Shown here: positions 28,024 to 36,860 of the stretch, piece by piece
How positions within the stretch are numbered: position 1 is the first letter of the stretch
Layout: the number at the start of each line of letters is the position of its first letter
NCBI GenBank assembly: GCA_016926855.1
Contig: JAFGNT010000018.1
Location: forward strand, 124,001 to 188,000
From: Methanomicrobiaceae archaeon
GTDB lineage: Archaea > Halobacteriota > Methanomicrobia > Methanomicrobiales > Methanomicrobiaceae
Length of the DNA: 64,000 nt
Direction: 5' to 3'
Translations under genes and position numbers: made by a program
The notes under the pieces: model-generated
Seen by the model: only the letters and a program-made list of their open reading frames with translations
The model's database searches: none
Told to the model about the DNA's origin: nothing

Positions 28024-28497
28024 TTACTGACGCGGTCTCAATGCCAAAGTTCCATCATAGATCTTGTATGACGTGCCGTCATTGAAAAAAGCGGTCACTT
28101 CGACACGGTCGGATCCTGTCGTTCCGGGGAATTCAGCTTCCTTATTCACTTCAGGAGCAAGGTCCTGAATATGCAATTCACCATTTGCAAGTGTTGCTTT
28201 AACGGTCAGGGTCGTGACGGCGTACTGTCCTTTTCCTCCCCGGAATATGACGATAATTGTCCCGTAGATGGGATCCTTATCAACCTGGACCTCAACGTAC
28301 TTCTGGGTCGGGATGACATCGGTGGGTTGTGGCTGGAGGTCCGGCGATTGCGGTGTCTGAACCGCGGTAATTACCGGAACTGTCGTCTGGACAGGCGTCG
28401 GTACAGGTGTCGGTGTATCTGACGAGGAGGTGCATGCTGCCCCCACGGTAAGAATTGCGATGAAAAGCACTACCAGCAGAGTTGCAATTTTGTGCAT
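28024..28497 (-). CDS. Predicted surface lipoprotein
   Basis: A 157-residue secreted protein. Residues 1-20 are a signal peptide with the lipobox-like VGAACTSS, so Cys 21 is the probable lipidation site. A Pro/Thr/Val-rich spacer follows (about 25-65, TPTPVPTPVQTTVP), then a beta-rich globular domain (VEVQVDKDPIYGTIIVIF onward) of about 90 residues. I do not recognise a named family, though similar short lipoproteins with such spacers are frequent in Methanomicrobiales. Function unknown; it is monocistronic and divergent from the small membrane protein at 28.65 kb. Confidence 0.75.
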   Translation of the reverse strand: MHKIATLLVVLFIAILTVGAACTSSSDTPTPVPTPVQTTVPVITAVQTPQSPDLQPQPTDVIPTQKYVEVQVDKDPIYGTIIVIFRGGKGQYAVTTLTVKATLANGELHIQDLAPEVNKEAEFPGTTGSDRVEVTAFFNDGTSYKIYDGTLALRPRQ

Positions 28498-28649
28498 ACG
28501 AAGTCATATGAAGACCATATATTTGAGGATTGTGGCGTTCAGCCGATAAAAGGAGCGAATCCCTGCACTCCCGAAAAAATACGTGCCTGCTGTGGGAAGG
28601 ATTAAATAAATATTCGGGGAATATCTCCCTCTTGACTGGTTGGATTGAA

Positions 28650-28871
28650 ATGATTTATGAACTGGCATATCACTCCGTATTCGGGCTGCCGTTTCTTGTC
28701 ATAATGGGCATTATCACCCTGCTCTGTTTTTGTGTGACCGCCGCGATAGCCGCTATGAACCGCCGCGGTATCCGGACTATCCCCATCCGCTGGCATTTTA
28801 CCATGGCAAAGATCTCAATTGCCCTCGCACTCTTTCACGGTGTGCTCGGCCTCTCCGTGCATATCCTGTAA
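28650..28871 (+). CDS. Small two-helix membrane protein
   Basis: A 73-residue protein with two hydrophobic helices (about residues 8-33 and 50-72) joined by a basic loop (MNRRGIRTIPIRWHF). Both ends are therefore predicted on the same face. I do not recognise the family. An open frame extends further upstream to 28530, but the hydrophobic domain begins soon after the ATG at 28650 and the upstream codons look non-coding. It precedes another membrane protein in the same direction by about 70 bases. Confidence 0.6.
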   Translation: MIYELAYHSVFGLPFLVIMGIITLLCFCVTAAIAAMNRRGIRTIPIRWHFTMAKISIALALFHGVLGLSVHIL

Positions 28872-28940
28872 GGGCAGTTACTCCTCACAGTCCCGGGAAT
28901 CATTTATACACAGTAGTGCCCATATCAGTATCAGGACGTG

Positions 28941-29687
28941 ATGCCGATGACCAGAATTAGCTGGGAAATGAAGCTCGGGATATTCCTTGTAGCTGTTTCA
29001 GCAATGATTTACACGGTAAAATTTCTTTTCCTGGGCGATCCGGAGAATACGTATTATTACATATTTAACGCGCTCGGATTCCTGCCCATCAACGTGCTGC
29101 TTGTAACTATCGTTCTGAATTCCCTGCTCTCCATCAGGTCGAGGCGGGAAAAACTTCAGAAACTCAATATGGTCATCGGGACGTTCTTCTCAGAAGTAGG
29201 AACAGGCCTGCTCACCGTACTGTCCGAGCATGATACCTGCAATACTGACATCAGGGAGAAAATGGTCGTCAAAACGGACTGGGTACAGCAGGAGTTCGAC
29301 AGGGTATCCGAATGTCTCGCCGCCCACCCCTATGACGTGGATATTACACAGGTGCGCCTGCAGGAAATGAAGGATTACCTCCAGGAGAGGCGTGATTTCC
29401 TGCTCCGCCTTCTCGAAAATCCTGTACTTCTGGAGCACGAATCATTCACCGCACTTCTGCAGGCGGTCTTTCATCTCACCGAGGAACTGGAGCGAAGAAA
29501 TACGCTCTCCGGCCTTCCTGATTCCGATTATGCCCACCTCGCAGGGGATATTAAGCGCGTGTACGGGCTTCTCGTCCGCCAGTGGCTTGACTACATGCAA
29601 TACCTGAAAGACAATTATCCGTACCTCTTCTCGCTTGCGATGCGCACCAACCCCTTCGACAGTGAGGCATCCCCCATCGTCAGGTAA
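28941..29687 (+). CDS. Membrane-anchored helical protein of unknown function
   Basis: About 248 residues. Two hydrophobic segments (about residues 10-28 and 44-64) are followed by a long charged, helical cytoplasmic part with many Glu, Arg and Leu (SRREKLQKLNMV, VRLQEMKDYLQERRDFLLRLLE) that could form a coiled coil or four-helix bundle. No catalytic motif is seen. The layout resembles archaeal conserved membrane proteins without known function. GTG 28938, ATG 28941 and ATG 28947 are all possible starts. Confidence 0.7.
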   Translation: MPMTRISWEMKLGIFLVAVSAMIYTVKFLFLGDPENTYYYIFNALGFLPINVLLVTIVLNSLLSIRSRREKLQKLNMVIGTFFSEVGTGLLTVLSEHDTCNTDIREKMVVKTDWVQQEFDRVSECLAAHPYDVDITQVRLQEMKDYLQERRDFLLRLLENPVLLEHESFTALLQAVFHLTEELERRNTLSGLPDSDYAHLAGDIKRVYGLLVRQWLDYMQYLKDNYPYLFSLAMRTNPFDSEASPIVR

Positions 29688-29783
29688 TGACTACTCACTG
29701 GCGTATCCCTGCCGGCGCTCCCGGCAGGGAGTACGCAACCCTTATCACCTTCTTTAACATCATCATCGGTTGTGTGAGCGATA

Positions 29784-31451
29784 ATGGAGGATTTTTCAGT
29801 ACTTATCGGTGGTAAAGCAGGCGACGGAATCAACCGGGCGGGTTTCGTGATCGGCAGAATACTATCCCGGATAGGATATCGCATTTATATGTACTACGAT
29901 TATCCCTCCCTCATCCGGGGAGGGCATAATTTTACGATAGTACGGGCATCCCGGCATGCAGGGATTGCATCGCACCATGTCTCGGTTGATTGCATCCTTG
30001 CCCTGGATCATGCCACCCTCCTCCGGCATGCGGGGAGACGAACACCCGCGACAATTACCATCGTCAACAGCGACTCGGTGAAGGCTGAAAACCACGCAGG
30101 CGGTTTGGCTGTGCCCCTGGATACAATCACGAAGGAGGAGGGAGGCATTCCCATTATGGCGAATTCCTGCCTCATTGGCGCATTCTGCCATGCAACAGGC
30201 ATCCCATGGGATGTTGTCGGCACAGTTCTCGACGAGGAAATGCCACAGGAGACGGAAAAAAACATAGCAATTGCCCGACGCGGCTTCGATGCGGTTCCGG
30301 AACAGTTCATTCTGCCGAAGGGGGAAGCTCCGGAAGTGCCCCTCGTAACGGGAAACGAGGCCATCGGTCTCGGCCTGCTTCAGGCCGGGCTTGATGCATA
30401 CGTTTCCTATCCGATGACGCCATCCTCAGGTATCCTGCATTATCTTGCAGAAGTTGCGGGTGAAACCAGCCTGAAAGTCATTCACCCGGAGAGTGAGATC
30501 GCTGTAATGCTCATGGCACAGGGATTTGCATTCGCCGGTAGCCGGACGGCCGTTGGTACATCGGGAGGAGGTTTCTGCCTGATGACCGAGGGCGTTTCCA
30601 TGGCCGGAATGACAGAAGTGCCGGTAACCATCGTTGTTTCCATGCGTCCTGGACCAAGCACAGGAGTTCCCACGTATACAGCACAGGGAGATCTTGCATT
30701 TATTCTCAGTGCCGGACAGGGAGAGTTCCCCCGTTTTGTGATTGCCCCCGCCGATCCGGCACAGGCATTCGAATGGTCGGGAAGAGCACTCAATCTCTCG
30801 TGGAAATACCAGGTTCCGTCGTTTATACTCGTCGATAAAACCCTGAGCGAAGGGACCTTCAGCTTCGACCCCGAGGAACCTGAATGGACAGGTGAGGAAC
30901 CGATTCCGCGGTGGGACGGAACCCACCCCTACCACCGGTATGCAGAGGGGGAGGGCGGCGTGTCACCCTTCTGTCCCGTGCCCACCACAGGTGTTGTCGT
31001 TAAAGTAAACAGCTACGCCCACGACGAGGACGGGATTACCACAGAGGACCCGGATCGGGTTGTACGGCTTGTCGAGAAGCGAATGAAAAAAAGCCGGGGC
31101 ATGCAGGCGGAAATTGATGCGCTGGATCCTGTTCTGGTATCAGGCGACCCCACCGCTGCAACTGCAATCCTCTGCTGGGGAACCACGTCCGGTATCTGCA
31201 GAGAGGTGGGAGATATCATCGGACTACGCGTGGTCCAGCCCGTCGTTCTCTCCCCGTTCCCGGCCGTTGCTCTCCGGGACGCTCTTGCCGGGGTCTCCCG
31301 TATCATTTCCGTTGAAGATAATGCAGGGGGACAGCTGGCTTCTCTTGCCGCCGCCCATGGAATTACTATCAGTGCACAGATCCTCCGGTACGACGGGCGG
31401 CCTCACGCACTCGAAGAGTTGCGCGACCGGGTCATGGGGGTGAAGGCATGA
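29784..31451 (+). CDS. 2-oxoacid:ferredoxin oxidoreductase, fused gamma-alpha subunit
   Basis: A 555-residue subunit of the two-subunit type. Residues 1-185 form the gamma-like domain (LIGGKAGDGINRAGFVIGRIL, YPSLIRGGHNF), and residues about 190-555 are the alpha domain with the pyrimidine-binding region (GNEAIGLGLLQAGLDAYVSYPMTPSSGI), ESEIAVMLMAQGFAFAGSRT and a transketolase C-terminal part. With the beta subunit it converts a 2-oxoacid to acyl-CoA with reduction of ferredoxin. The preferred 2-oxoacid cannot be stated; 2-oxoglutarate or broad specificity is common for this type. It overlaps the beta gene by four bases. Confidence 0.92.
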   Translation: MEDFSVLIGGKAGDGINRAGFVIGRILSRIGYRIYMYYDYPSLIRGGHNFTIVRASRHAGIASHHVSVDCILALDHATLLRHAGRRTPATITIVNSDSVKAENHAGGLAVPLDTITKEEGGIPIMANSCLIGAFCHATGIPWDVVGTVLDEEMPQETEKNIAIARRGFDAVPEQFILPKGEAPEVPLVTGNEAIGLGLLQAGLDAYVSYPMTPSSGILHYLAEVAGETSLKVIHPESEIAVMLMAQGFAFAGSRTAVGTSGGGFCLMTEGVSMAGMTEVPVTIVVSMRPGPSTGVPTYTAQGDLAFILSAGQGEFPRFVIAPADPAQAFEWSGRALNLSWKYQVPSFILVDKTLSEGTFSFDPEEPEWTGEEPIPRWDGTHPYHRYAEGEGGVSPFCPVPTTGVVVKVNSYAHDEDGITTEDPDRVVRLVEKRMKKSRGMQAEIDALDPVLVSGDPTAATAILCWGTTSGICREVGDIIGLRVVQPVVLSPFPAVALRDALAGVSRIISVEDNAGGQLASLAAAHGITISAQILRYDGRPHALEELRDRVMGVKA

Positions 31452-32302
31452 GCCGTTCACTGATTACCGAAACGCAGAACACGTGGTGTCCGGGATGCGG
31501 GAATTTCGCTATCGAGCATGCACTGAAAGCCGTCATTGCAGCACGGGTGGAAGAGGGCTTCCCCCCTGAGAATGTGGTGCTCGTCACCGGCATCGGGTGT
31601 CACGCGAAAATTGCCGATTATCTCGATGTAAACAGCTTTTATGCAATCCACGGGAGAACGATTCCCGTTGCAACCGGGATCAAGCTGGCCAACCCCGATC
31701 TCTGTGTCATCTGTTGTGCCGGTGACGGTGATTGCTACGCAGAAGGGCTCGATCATCTCATCTTCGCTGCCAAACGAAACATCGATCTGACGATGATTGT
31801 TCATAACAACCGCGTATACGGCCTCACGACCGGACAATATACGCCGACTTCACCGCTGCACTTCAAGGGGAGGTCAACACCAGGGGGGACAGAGGAAAAA
31901 CCGCTCAATCCGCCTGCACTCATGCTCGCCTCCGGGGCGACGATGGTGGCACGGGCATATACCAGAAAGCTCGACCATCTCAGTACGATCATCCGCGAGG
32001 GGATAGATCATCCGGGCTTCGCATTCATTGACGTACTCCAGATTTGTGCGAGTTTCTTTAATATGACGGAATACTATAACGAACGCGTATATTTCATCGA
32101 AGGACACGACAGCTCGGACTTCTGGAGTGCATGGCAGAAGGCACGGGAATGGGATTATTCCTCCGATGCTCCGATTGCCCTCGGTACTTTTTACCGATCG
32201 GAAGAACCGATGTTTGATGAGAAGTACCGGATTACACGGCAATCTGGCGAGGGGAGGAAACGGACAGTCAGAAAGCTGCTGGAACACCGTATCAGGCAAT
32301 AA
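31448..32302 (+). CDS. 2-oxoacid:ferredoxin oxidoreductase beta subunit
   Basis: A 284-residue thiamine pyrophosphate-binding subunit. The opening NTWCPGCGNFAIEHA gives the CxxC of the cluster site; IGCHAKIADYL and the TPP motif GDGDCYAEGLDHLIFAAKRN (about 96-115, GDGD to N) follow, then VHNNRVYGLTTGQ. Its start overlaps the alpha-subunit stop, as expected for stoichiometric translation. No ferredoxin-like delta subunit is encoded here, consistent with the two-subunit class. The 590 bases after it hold no clear gene. Confidence 0.95.
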   Translation: MSRSLITETQNTWCPGCGNFAIEHALKAVIAARVEEGFPPENVVLVTGIGCHAKIADYLDVNSFYAIHGRTIPVATGIKLANPDLCVICCAGDGDCYAEGLDHLIFAAKRNIDLTMIVHNNRVYGLTTGQYTPTSPLHFKGRSTPGGTEEKPLNPPALMLASGATMVARAYTRKLDHLSTIIREGIDHPGFAFIDVLQICASFFNMTEYYNERVYFIEGHDSSDFWSAWQKAREWDYSSDAPIALGTFYRSEEPMFDEKYRITRQSGEGRKRTVRKLLEHRIRQ

Positions 32303-32892
32303 TAATTCTGTGCCGCGTTCGGCACACTACTAAATTACCTTTTTTCGCACCACTTTGATCATTCCCCCATGCAAGAGGGGGACAGGCGTCTTCACACCTC
32401 CGACACCGGAGAAGGGCACGCCATTACGCCATCAGATCCATTTTTTCCGGACAGAGTGTGCGAACCGATGCCAAAATCCTGTCTGCATGCTAAATTTCGG
32501 GTAATAGTACATCCATCCGGCCACGCGCGCCTGAACCTGATGAAAAACACCATTCATTGCGAATTTTAAAAAATTGAGAGCAAATAAAGGCAGAACTCTA
32601 CCTTCAAGCACTATTATACCTTACAGGGTGAACAACAGTAAACGGTAGTATCCTCTCCTTTTGCAATATGTCGATTAAGGGCAGGTATGACCGTCATCGT
32701 AAAATTCTCCGAATGTAAATCCACAGGATTAAATAAGCTTAAAATGAAATTAAAAGCATAATTTACGGCAAAACATGTAATAATTCGATTAAAGAGACTC
32801 AAATTGAATAATAACCATTTAAACAGTGTAATATACTTACCTTTAAGTAGACAGCAGAGAACCTATGTCGCAAATTGTTAGGTGATGTCTGA
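32303..32892. other. 590-base region without a convincing gene
   Basis: The first half has ordinary composition but only weak open frames on both strands with no family features. From about 32570 it becomes strongly AT-rich and holds several TATA-like elements before pdaD, among them TAATATACTTA near 32830. It probably carries the pdaD promoter and may hold an untranslated leader or a small RNA that I cannot demonstrate. Confidence 0.4.
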
Positions 32893-33396
32893 GTGACGGG
32901 AATGTTCGTGCCAAAGAAAGTTTTTTTCACGTCAGGATCCGGTAAACACAAGGAGCGTCTTACATCCTTTGAAATGGCGCTTCGTGATGCCCGAATAGAA
33001 TGCTATAACCTTGTCTCAGTCAGTTCGATTCTCCCGCCGAAATGCCAGATAATCTCGAAAGACGAGGGGCTCAAACAGCTGCAAGCCGGCAGCATCGTCT
33101 TTACCGTCATGTCACGCCTCTCATCAAATGAACCATCCCGTCTCGTTGCTGCCTCCGTCGGAGTGGCAATACCTGAAGATATGGATGTTCAGTGGGGCTA
33201 TTTCGCCGAACACCATTCTTTCGGGCAGGATAAAAAGCGGGCAGGTGAGTATGCCGAGCAACTCGGCTATGACATGTATCACAGCATTACTGATAAATTG
33301 CCAAAGAAAACCCTGAATATTACCGCATCCGCGGAAGTCAGCGATGAGGGTGAATGGAATACCGTCATTGCCGCCGCTATATTCCTGATGGAGTAA
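32893..33396 (+). CDS. pdaD: Pyruvoyl-dependent arginine decarboxylase
   Basis: A 167-residue proenzyme that cleaves itself into alpha and beta chains and makes agmatine for polyamines. The processing site lies in LVSVSSILPPKC (about residues 40-51), where the second Ser of the pair becomes the pyruvoyl group. The opening FFTSGSGKHKERLTSFEMAL and the GYFAEHHSFGQ segment are also typical. Size matches the family. Start is GTG 32893 or ATG 32902; the latter is close behind and keeps FVPKKVFFTSG. No polyamine partner gene is adjacent. Confidence 0.95.
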   Translation: MTGMFVPKKVFFTSGSGKHKERLTSFEMALRDARIECYNLVSVSSILPPKCQIISKDEGLKQLQAGSIVFTVMSRLSSNEPSRLVAASVGVAIPEDMDVQWGYFAEHHSFGQDKKRAGEYAEQLGYDMYHSITDKLPKKTLNITASAEVSDEGEWNTVIAAAIFLME

Positions 33397-33475
33397 CACG
33401 ACGGGTGTGCTGCAGTACTGCCCACAACCCGGCGTTTATTAATTCTACAATCTCCAGTGATCATGGAGTTTCCTT

Positions 33476-33955
33476 ATGACATCCCGCATACATGCCCCCC
33501 ATACAACATGCCCCAGCTGCAAGGAAGAAGTCTATCTCGACGAATTAGTGGGCGGGCGATGCCCCCTCTGCGGATGTTCACTGGAAAACGGAGAAGAGGT
33601 CGACTCGGAATTCGATGAACTGATCGGGCGGTCGGATCTCTCCTGGATGGTGTTTCAATATTTCTTTTTCAGAAAACTGGACAGGCTCGGCGCTCATCCG
33701 GTCCAGATAATGCATTTGATCTCCCGATACGAAGAGCAGCTGGCATCGGGCGAAGCAGCAACCAGCGACATCCCCTTTGACCTGGAGATTCCAATGCGGC
33801 TCTCCGATGCAATCCGCCTGAAACGCTGCTCAGTTTGCGGGAAACTCTTCGTGAGAACAGGAAAAAAGTATGTCTCCGGTCTGCTCCGGTCACCATCCGA
33901 GAAAATCAGGTTCACCTGTCCGTCATGTGACAAAACATCCGGGGCGCAGGAATAA
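33476..33955 (+). CDS. Zinc-ribbon protein of unknown function
   Basis: A 159-residue protein with four CxxC knuckles: CPSC and CPLC in the first 35 residues, and CSVC and CPSC in the last 45. They bracket a helical middle (FDELIGRSDLSWMVFQYFFF). This suggests two zinc sites and possibly nucleic-acid or protein binding. It begins at ATG 33476, with GGAG nine bases upstream, and is convergent with proS. I do not recognise a named family. Confidence 0.75.
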   Translation: MTSRIHAPHTTCPSCKEEVYLDELVGGRCPLCGCSLENGEEVDSEFDELIGRSDLSWMVFQYFFFRKLDRLGAHPVQIMHLISRYEEQLASGEAATSDIPFDLEIPMRLSDAIRLKRCSVCGKLFVRTGKKYVSGLLRSPSEKIRFTCPSCDKTSGAQE

Positions 33956-33994
33956 CTGCATTTGTTATGTTCTTACTTTACTGGAAACCGTTTT

Positions 33995-35428
33995 TTAGTA
34001 GCTTCTCCCAAGAATGGCGGGTTTTCCCTCTTTCCCACATACGATGCAGGGCCCGCCGGTGTCAGAGATATAAGGCGAACGCACATCCGTTCCGAGAATG
34101 CTCGCGTCGACAATCCGCTCGACCTCTTCCGCGCATTCCGGGGCGCCGCACCACTGTACTACGGCAATGCCCGATGCAATGGCGGACACCGCCTCATCCA
34201 TCGACGTCACACGGGTGATGCTCTCCTTCATCCGCTCTTCGGCACGGGCCCGAAGGGTTGCGGCAAAACGGTCGAGCATCCGAACGACACTGCCCGCCAG
34301 CCCCGCCCTCGCCATGGGATTTTTCTCCCCAAGACGGGTAACGGAGACGACAGAACCGGCATCAATGTCCCGGGGCCCGATTTCAATCCTGAGCGGCACC
34401 CCGCGCATCTCCCAGTGGTAGTATTTTGCCCCGGGCCGGAGAGACCGGGAATCTGTCCTGACCCGGAACCCTGCCTGTTTCAGCTCTTCCTCACATGCCG
34501 CGGCGTGCAGAAGCACTTCCTCACCGCGCTTCCCGATGATAATCGGCACGATGACGACCTGTACTGGCGCCACGTCGGGTGGAAGGACCAGTCCGCGGTC
34601 ATCGCCGTGAATGCTGATTATCGCTGCAATCGACCTTTCTGAGATTCCGTAACAGGCCTGGTACGCGTACTGCTGGTCGCCGTCCTGATCCTCGTATGTA
34701 ATGTCAAATGTCTTTGAGAAGTGGTCGCCGAGATGGTGTACGGTGCCTATCTGCAACGTCCGTCCGTCCGGCATGACGGTATCGGTGGCGATCGTGTAGT
34801 CGGCACCCGGAAACTTATCCCAGTCCGGCCTCCGTGACACGATGACCGGGACACACAGCTGGTTGTAAAAAGCCCGGTAAAGCACCACTGCCGCTTCCAC
34901 CTGCCGCTCGGCATCCTCCCACGTAGCATGAACCGTGTGTGCCTCTTTAAACGACGTGATCTCCCGGAGCCGGATTAGCGGCCGGGTATGCTTCGTCTCG
35001 TACCGGAAAGTGTTGACGATCTGGTAGAGTTTCATCGGCAGGTCGGCATGGGAACGCACCCAGAGGGCATACATCGGATAAATGGCCGTTTCACTCGTAG
35101 GGCGAAGGGCAAGAGGGATATCGAGCTCGGTGAGACCTCCGTGTGTAACCCAGTACACCTCTTCCTCAAAGCCCTTGATATGCTCTGCCTCCTTCATAAA
35201 CTCCGTTTTCGGGATGAGAAGCGGGAAAAGAGCCTCCTGATGGTCGACGTCAAGCAGGTCTCGGAGCGACTGGTAAACGGCACGTCGCAGGGCAAATCCG
35301 TGTGGATACCAGACGTACAGTCCCTTGACGGGATAGCGGACATCCATCACTTCTGCCCGCCACAAAATATCGTTATACCACGCGCTGAAATCTTTTTTCG
35401 CGGGAAGCGAGCCGCCCTCTTCTTCCAT
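33995..35428 (-). CDS. proS: Prolyl-tRNA synthetase, archaeal/eukaryotic type
   Basis: A 477-residue class II synthetase that charges tRNA-Pro. [20 protein letters not shown] is the family's N-terminal block. Motif 2 is in [19 protein letters not shown] with the following [14 protein letters not shown], and the C-terminus has the archaeal zinc-type tail ([21 protein letters not shown]) ending in Tyr. Length of about 480 is characteristic of the ThRS-like archaeal form. The open frame runs up to 35527 but would overlap SpoIIM, and the ATG at 35428 gives the usual N-terminus. It is the last gene of a DUF63-SpoIIM-proS operon. Confidence 0.95.
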   Translation of the reverse strand: MEEEGGSLPAKKDFSAWYNDILWRAEVMDVRYPVKGLYVWYPHGFALRRAVYQSLRDLLDVDHQEALFPLLIPKTEFMKEAEHIKGFEEEVYWVTHGGLTELDIPLALRPTSETAIYPMYALWVRSHADLPMKLYQIVNTFRYETKHTRPLIRLREITSFKEAHTVHATWEDAERQVEAAVVLYRAFYNQLCVPVIVSRRPDWDKFPGADYTIATDTVMPDGRTLQIGTVHHLGDHFSKTFDITYEDQDGDQQYAYQACYGISERSIAAIISIHGDDRGLVLPPDVAPVQVVIVPIIIGKRGEEVLLHAAACEEELKQAGFRVRTDSRSLRPGAKYYHWEMRGVPLRIEIGPRDIDAGSVVSVTRLGEKNPMARAGLAGSVVRMLDRFAATLRARAEERMKESITRVTSMDEAVSAIASGIAVVQWCGAPECAEEVERIVDASILGTDVRSPYISDTGGPCIVCGKEGKPAILGRSY

Positions 35429-35442
35429 TGTACAGACACACC

Positions 35443-36009
35443 TCAAATTACTAAATTTATGATTTCCGGAGTAATAAATACCTCTATAAAAGCGGCGACG
35501 GCGAGAAGCGGAATGATGACAGCACAAAAAATGCGTCCCAGTACGAGGGCATCGTCAGCTGCATCACCACTGCCGTGCAGTTCACTCCATAACAATTCAC
35601 CAAGATGAATCCCAAGCGTAGCGGCGATGAGTATTGCCGGCACTTCGAAGATGCCGTGGGGCAGGATCGCCGCGGCGGTGTACGCAAGACCCTGCTGCTG
35701 GCGCACCAGCTCCATCACGCCACCGACAAGCAGGCCGTTTGAAACGAGGAGGACACACGTGAGCACACCGAACGTCGCGCCTCCTACAAACAGGATCAGG
35801 CTTACCTGCAGATTATTGATGAAGAGTTTGACCGCTACAATCCATGCTTCATCGTTCATAATCCGGGTACCGATCTCCTGTGCAATCATCTCCACCAGCC
35901 GTTCACCGACAGTAGGATCCTGCAGAACGACAATCGCTCCCGTTGCAACCGCCACAATGAAGCAGAGAACTGAAACGGTCACCGCGCGGAGAAGCGGCCC
36001 GTTATACAT
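35443..36009 (-). CDS. SpoIIM-family (stage II sporulation protein M-like) membrane protein
   Basis: A 188-residue integral membrane protein with about five hydrophobic segments and the SpoIIM pattern: [20 protein letters not shown] (about residues 63-82), [19 protein letters not shown] and [23 protein letters not shown] near 120-142. Archaeal members have no sporulation role, and the function is unknown. It overlaps the DUF63 gene by eight bases and precedes proS by 14 bases, so the three are co-transcribed. Confidence 0.85.
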   Translation of the reverse strand: MYNGPLLRAVTVSVLCFIVAVATGAIVVLQDPTVGERLVEMIAQEIGTRIMNDEAWIVAVKLFINNLQVSLILFVGGATFGVLTCVLLVSNGLLVGGVMELVRQQQGLAYTAAAILPHGIFEVPAILIAATLGIHLGELLWSELHGSGDAADDALVLGRIFCAVIIPLLAVAAFIEVFITPEIINLVI

Positions 36010-36847
36010 ACAGTACCATTCTCATCATATCACGAATGCCCGGAGCAAAACCAACCATAATCATGGCGAGGATCACGAGATGCCAGAGCGCTCTGTTTCC
36101 TTCCTTCCGATAGAGTTCAAGCACGTAGAGCGCGGGTATCACGACAGCGAGTTTCAGGGGGAACATCGAAAAAGCAGTGCCGGTTGCCTGAATAAGGGTC
36201 GATCCCACCACATGCTGCTCAACATACGTGAGGGGATGAAGGTCTATACCGTAGCTCGTCGCGCTTGCATCAAGCATATGACCGAAGATCAGCAGTTTAT
36301 AGAGAGGATCGGAGAGGAAAGTCCATTTAAATCCGCGCATGAGAATCACTATGACGAGAAGCGTGGCGACTACAGCCATTCCGGTAATAATGAGAAAGAT
36401 CTCGGGAGCAATCCGGGTAACGGTAAGGCCGAATGCACCCAGGACAAGAAGAACAATCCCGCACGCTATACCACCGCCAACACCGTATCCCGTCCAGTAG
36501 TGCAGGATCCAGCCGCGCTGAGCACATGTACGCGACAGAATGAGTGCGATCACAGCAATAAAGAAAACAACAAAGAAGATCAGCGGAGTTACCAGAAGTA
36601 CATGCCAGGGGAAAGGTATGATGCCGGTGTCCTCGACAATCCGCAGCAGGCCGCCCAGCACGACATAAGGTATTGTTGCGTAGATGAAATCCCTGTCAAT
36701 CTGTAATCCGGTGCGATTAAGCCACCTGTACACCAGATACACCGATACGATCAGAATGGCGGCATATGTCAGGGTGTCGACAATAGTATAGGCTTCGCCG
36801 TTGACAATGGGACCCACGTAATATTTGTATATAAAATCCCCAATCAT
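36002..36847 (-). CDS. DUF63 family membrane protein
   Basis: A 281-residue polytopic membrane protein of the archaeal DUF63 family, with about eight hydrophobic helices. The start is MIGDFIYKYYVGPIVNG, then TYAAILIVSVYLVY, and a HMLDASATSYGIDLH segment near residue 200 stands out for its polar residues in a membrane protein. Function is unknown. The open frame extends to 37057 on paper, but the ATG at 36847 is supported by a TATA-like box 30 bases upstream and by the family N-terminus. It is only 13 bases from the divergent egsA start. Confidence 0.87.
   Translation of the reverse strand: MIGDFIYKYYVGPIVNGEAYTIVDTLTYAAILIVSVYLVYRWLNRTGLQIDRDFIYATIPYVVLGGLLRIVEDTGIIPFPWHVLLVTPLIFFVVFFIAVIALILSRTCAQRGWILHYWTGYGVGGGIACGIVLLVLGAFGLTVTRIAPEIFLIITGMAVVATLLVIVILMRGFKWTFLSDPLYKLLIFGHMLDASATSYGIDLHPLTYVEQHVVGSTLIQATGTAFSMFPLKLAVVIPALYVLELYRKEGNRALWHLVILAMIMVGFAPGIRDMMRMVLYV
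36828..36838 (+). promoter_or_regulatory. TATA-like box of egsA, inside DUF63 coding sequence
   Basis: GTATATAAAAT is centred about 28 bases before the egsA ATG at 36861. It lies in the first codons of the divergent DUF63 gene. The distance predicts a leaderless egsA transcript. Confidence 0.5.
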
Positions 36848-36860
36848 GTATGATAGTAAA

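Noticed and set aside
27852-28085. A 77-codon plus-strand frame after the riboflavin-pathway reductase
   Set aside because: It runs through the A9 tract into the antisense of the lipoprotein gene and has no conserved feature.
32369-32802. Two short frames (plus 32369-32569, minus 32614-32802)
   Set aside because: Composition is unlike that of the neighbouring genes and there are no motifs or start signals. The minus frame is built from AT-rich intergenic DNA.
35627-36706. A 359-codon plus-strand open frame
   Set aside because: It is antisense to SpoIIM and DUF63, and its polar, Lys/Asn-rich translation is the complement of membrane helices.
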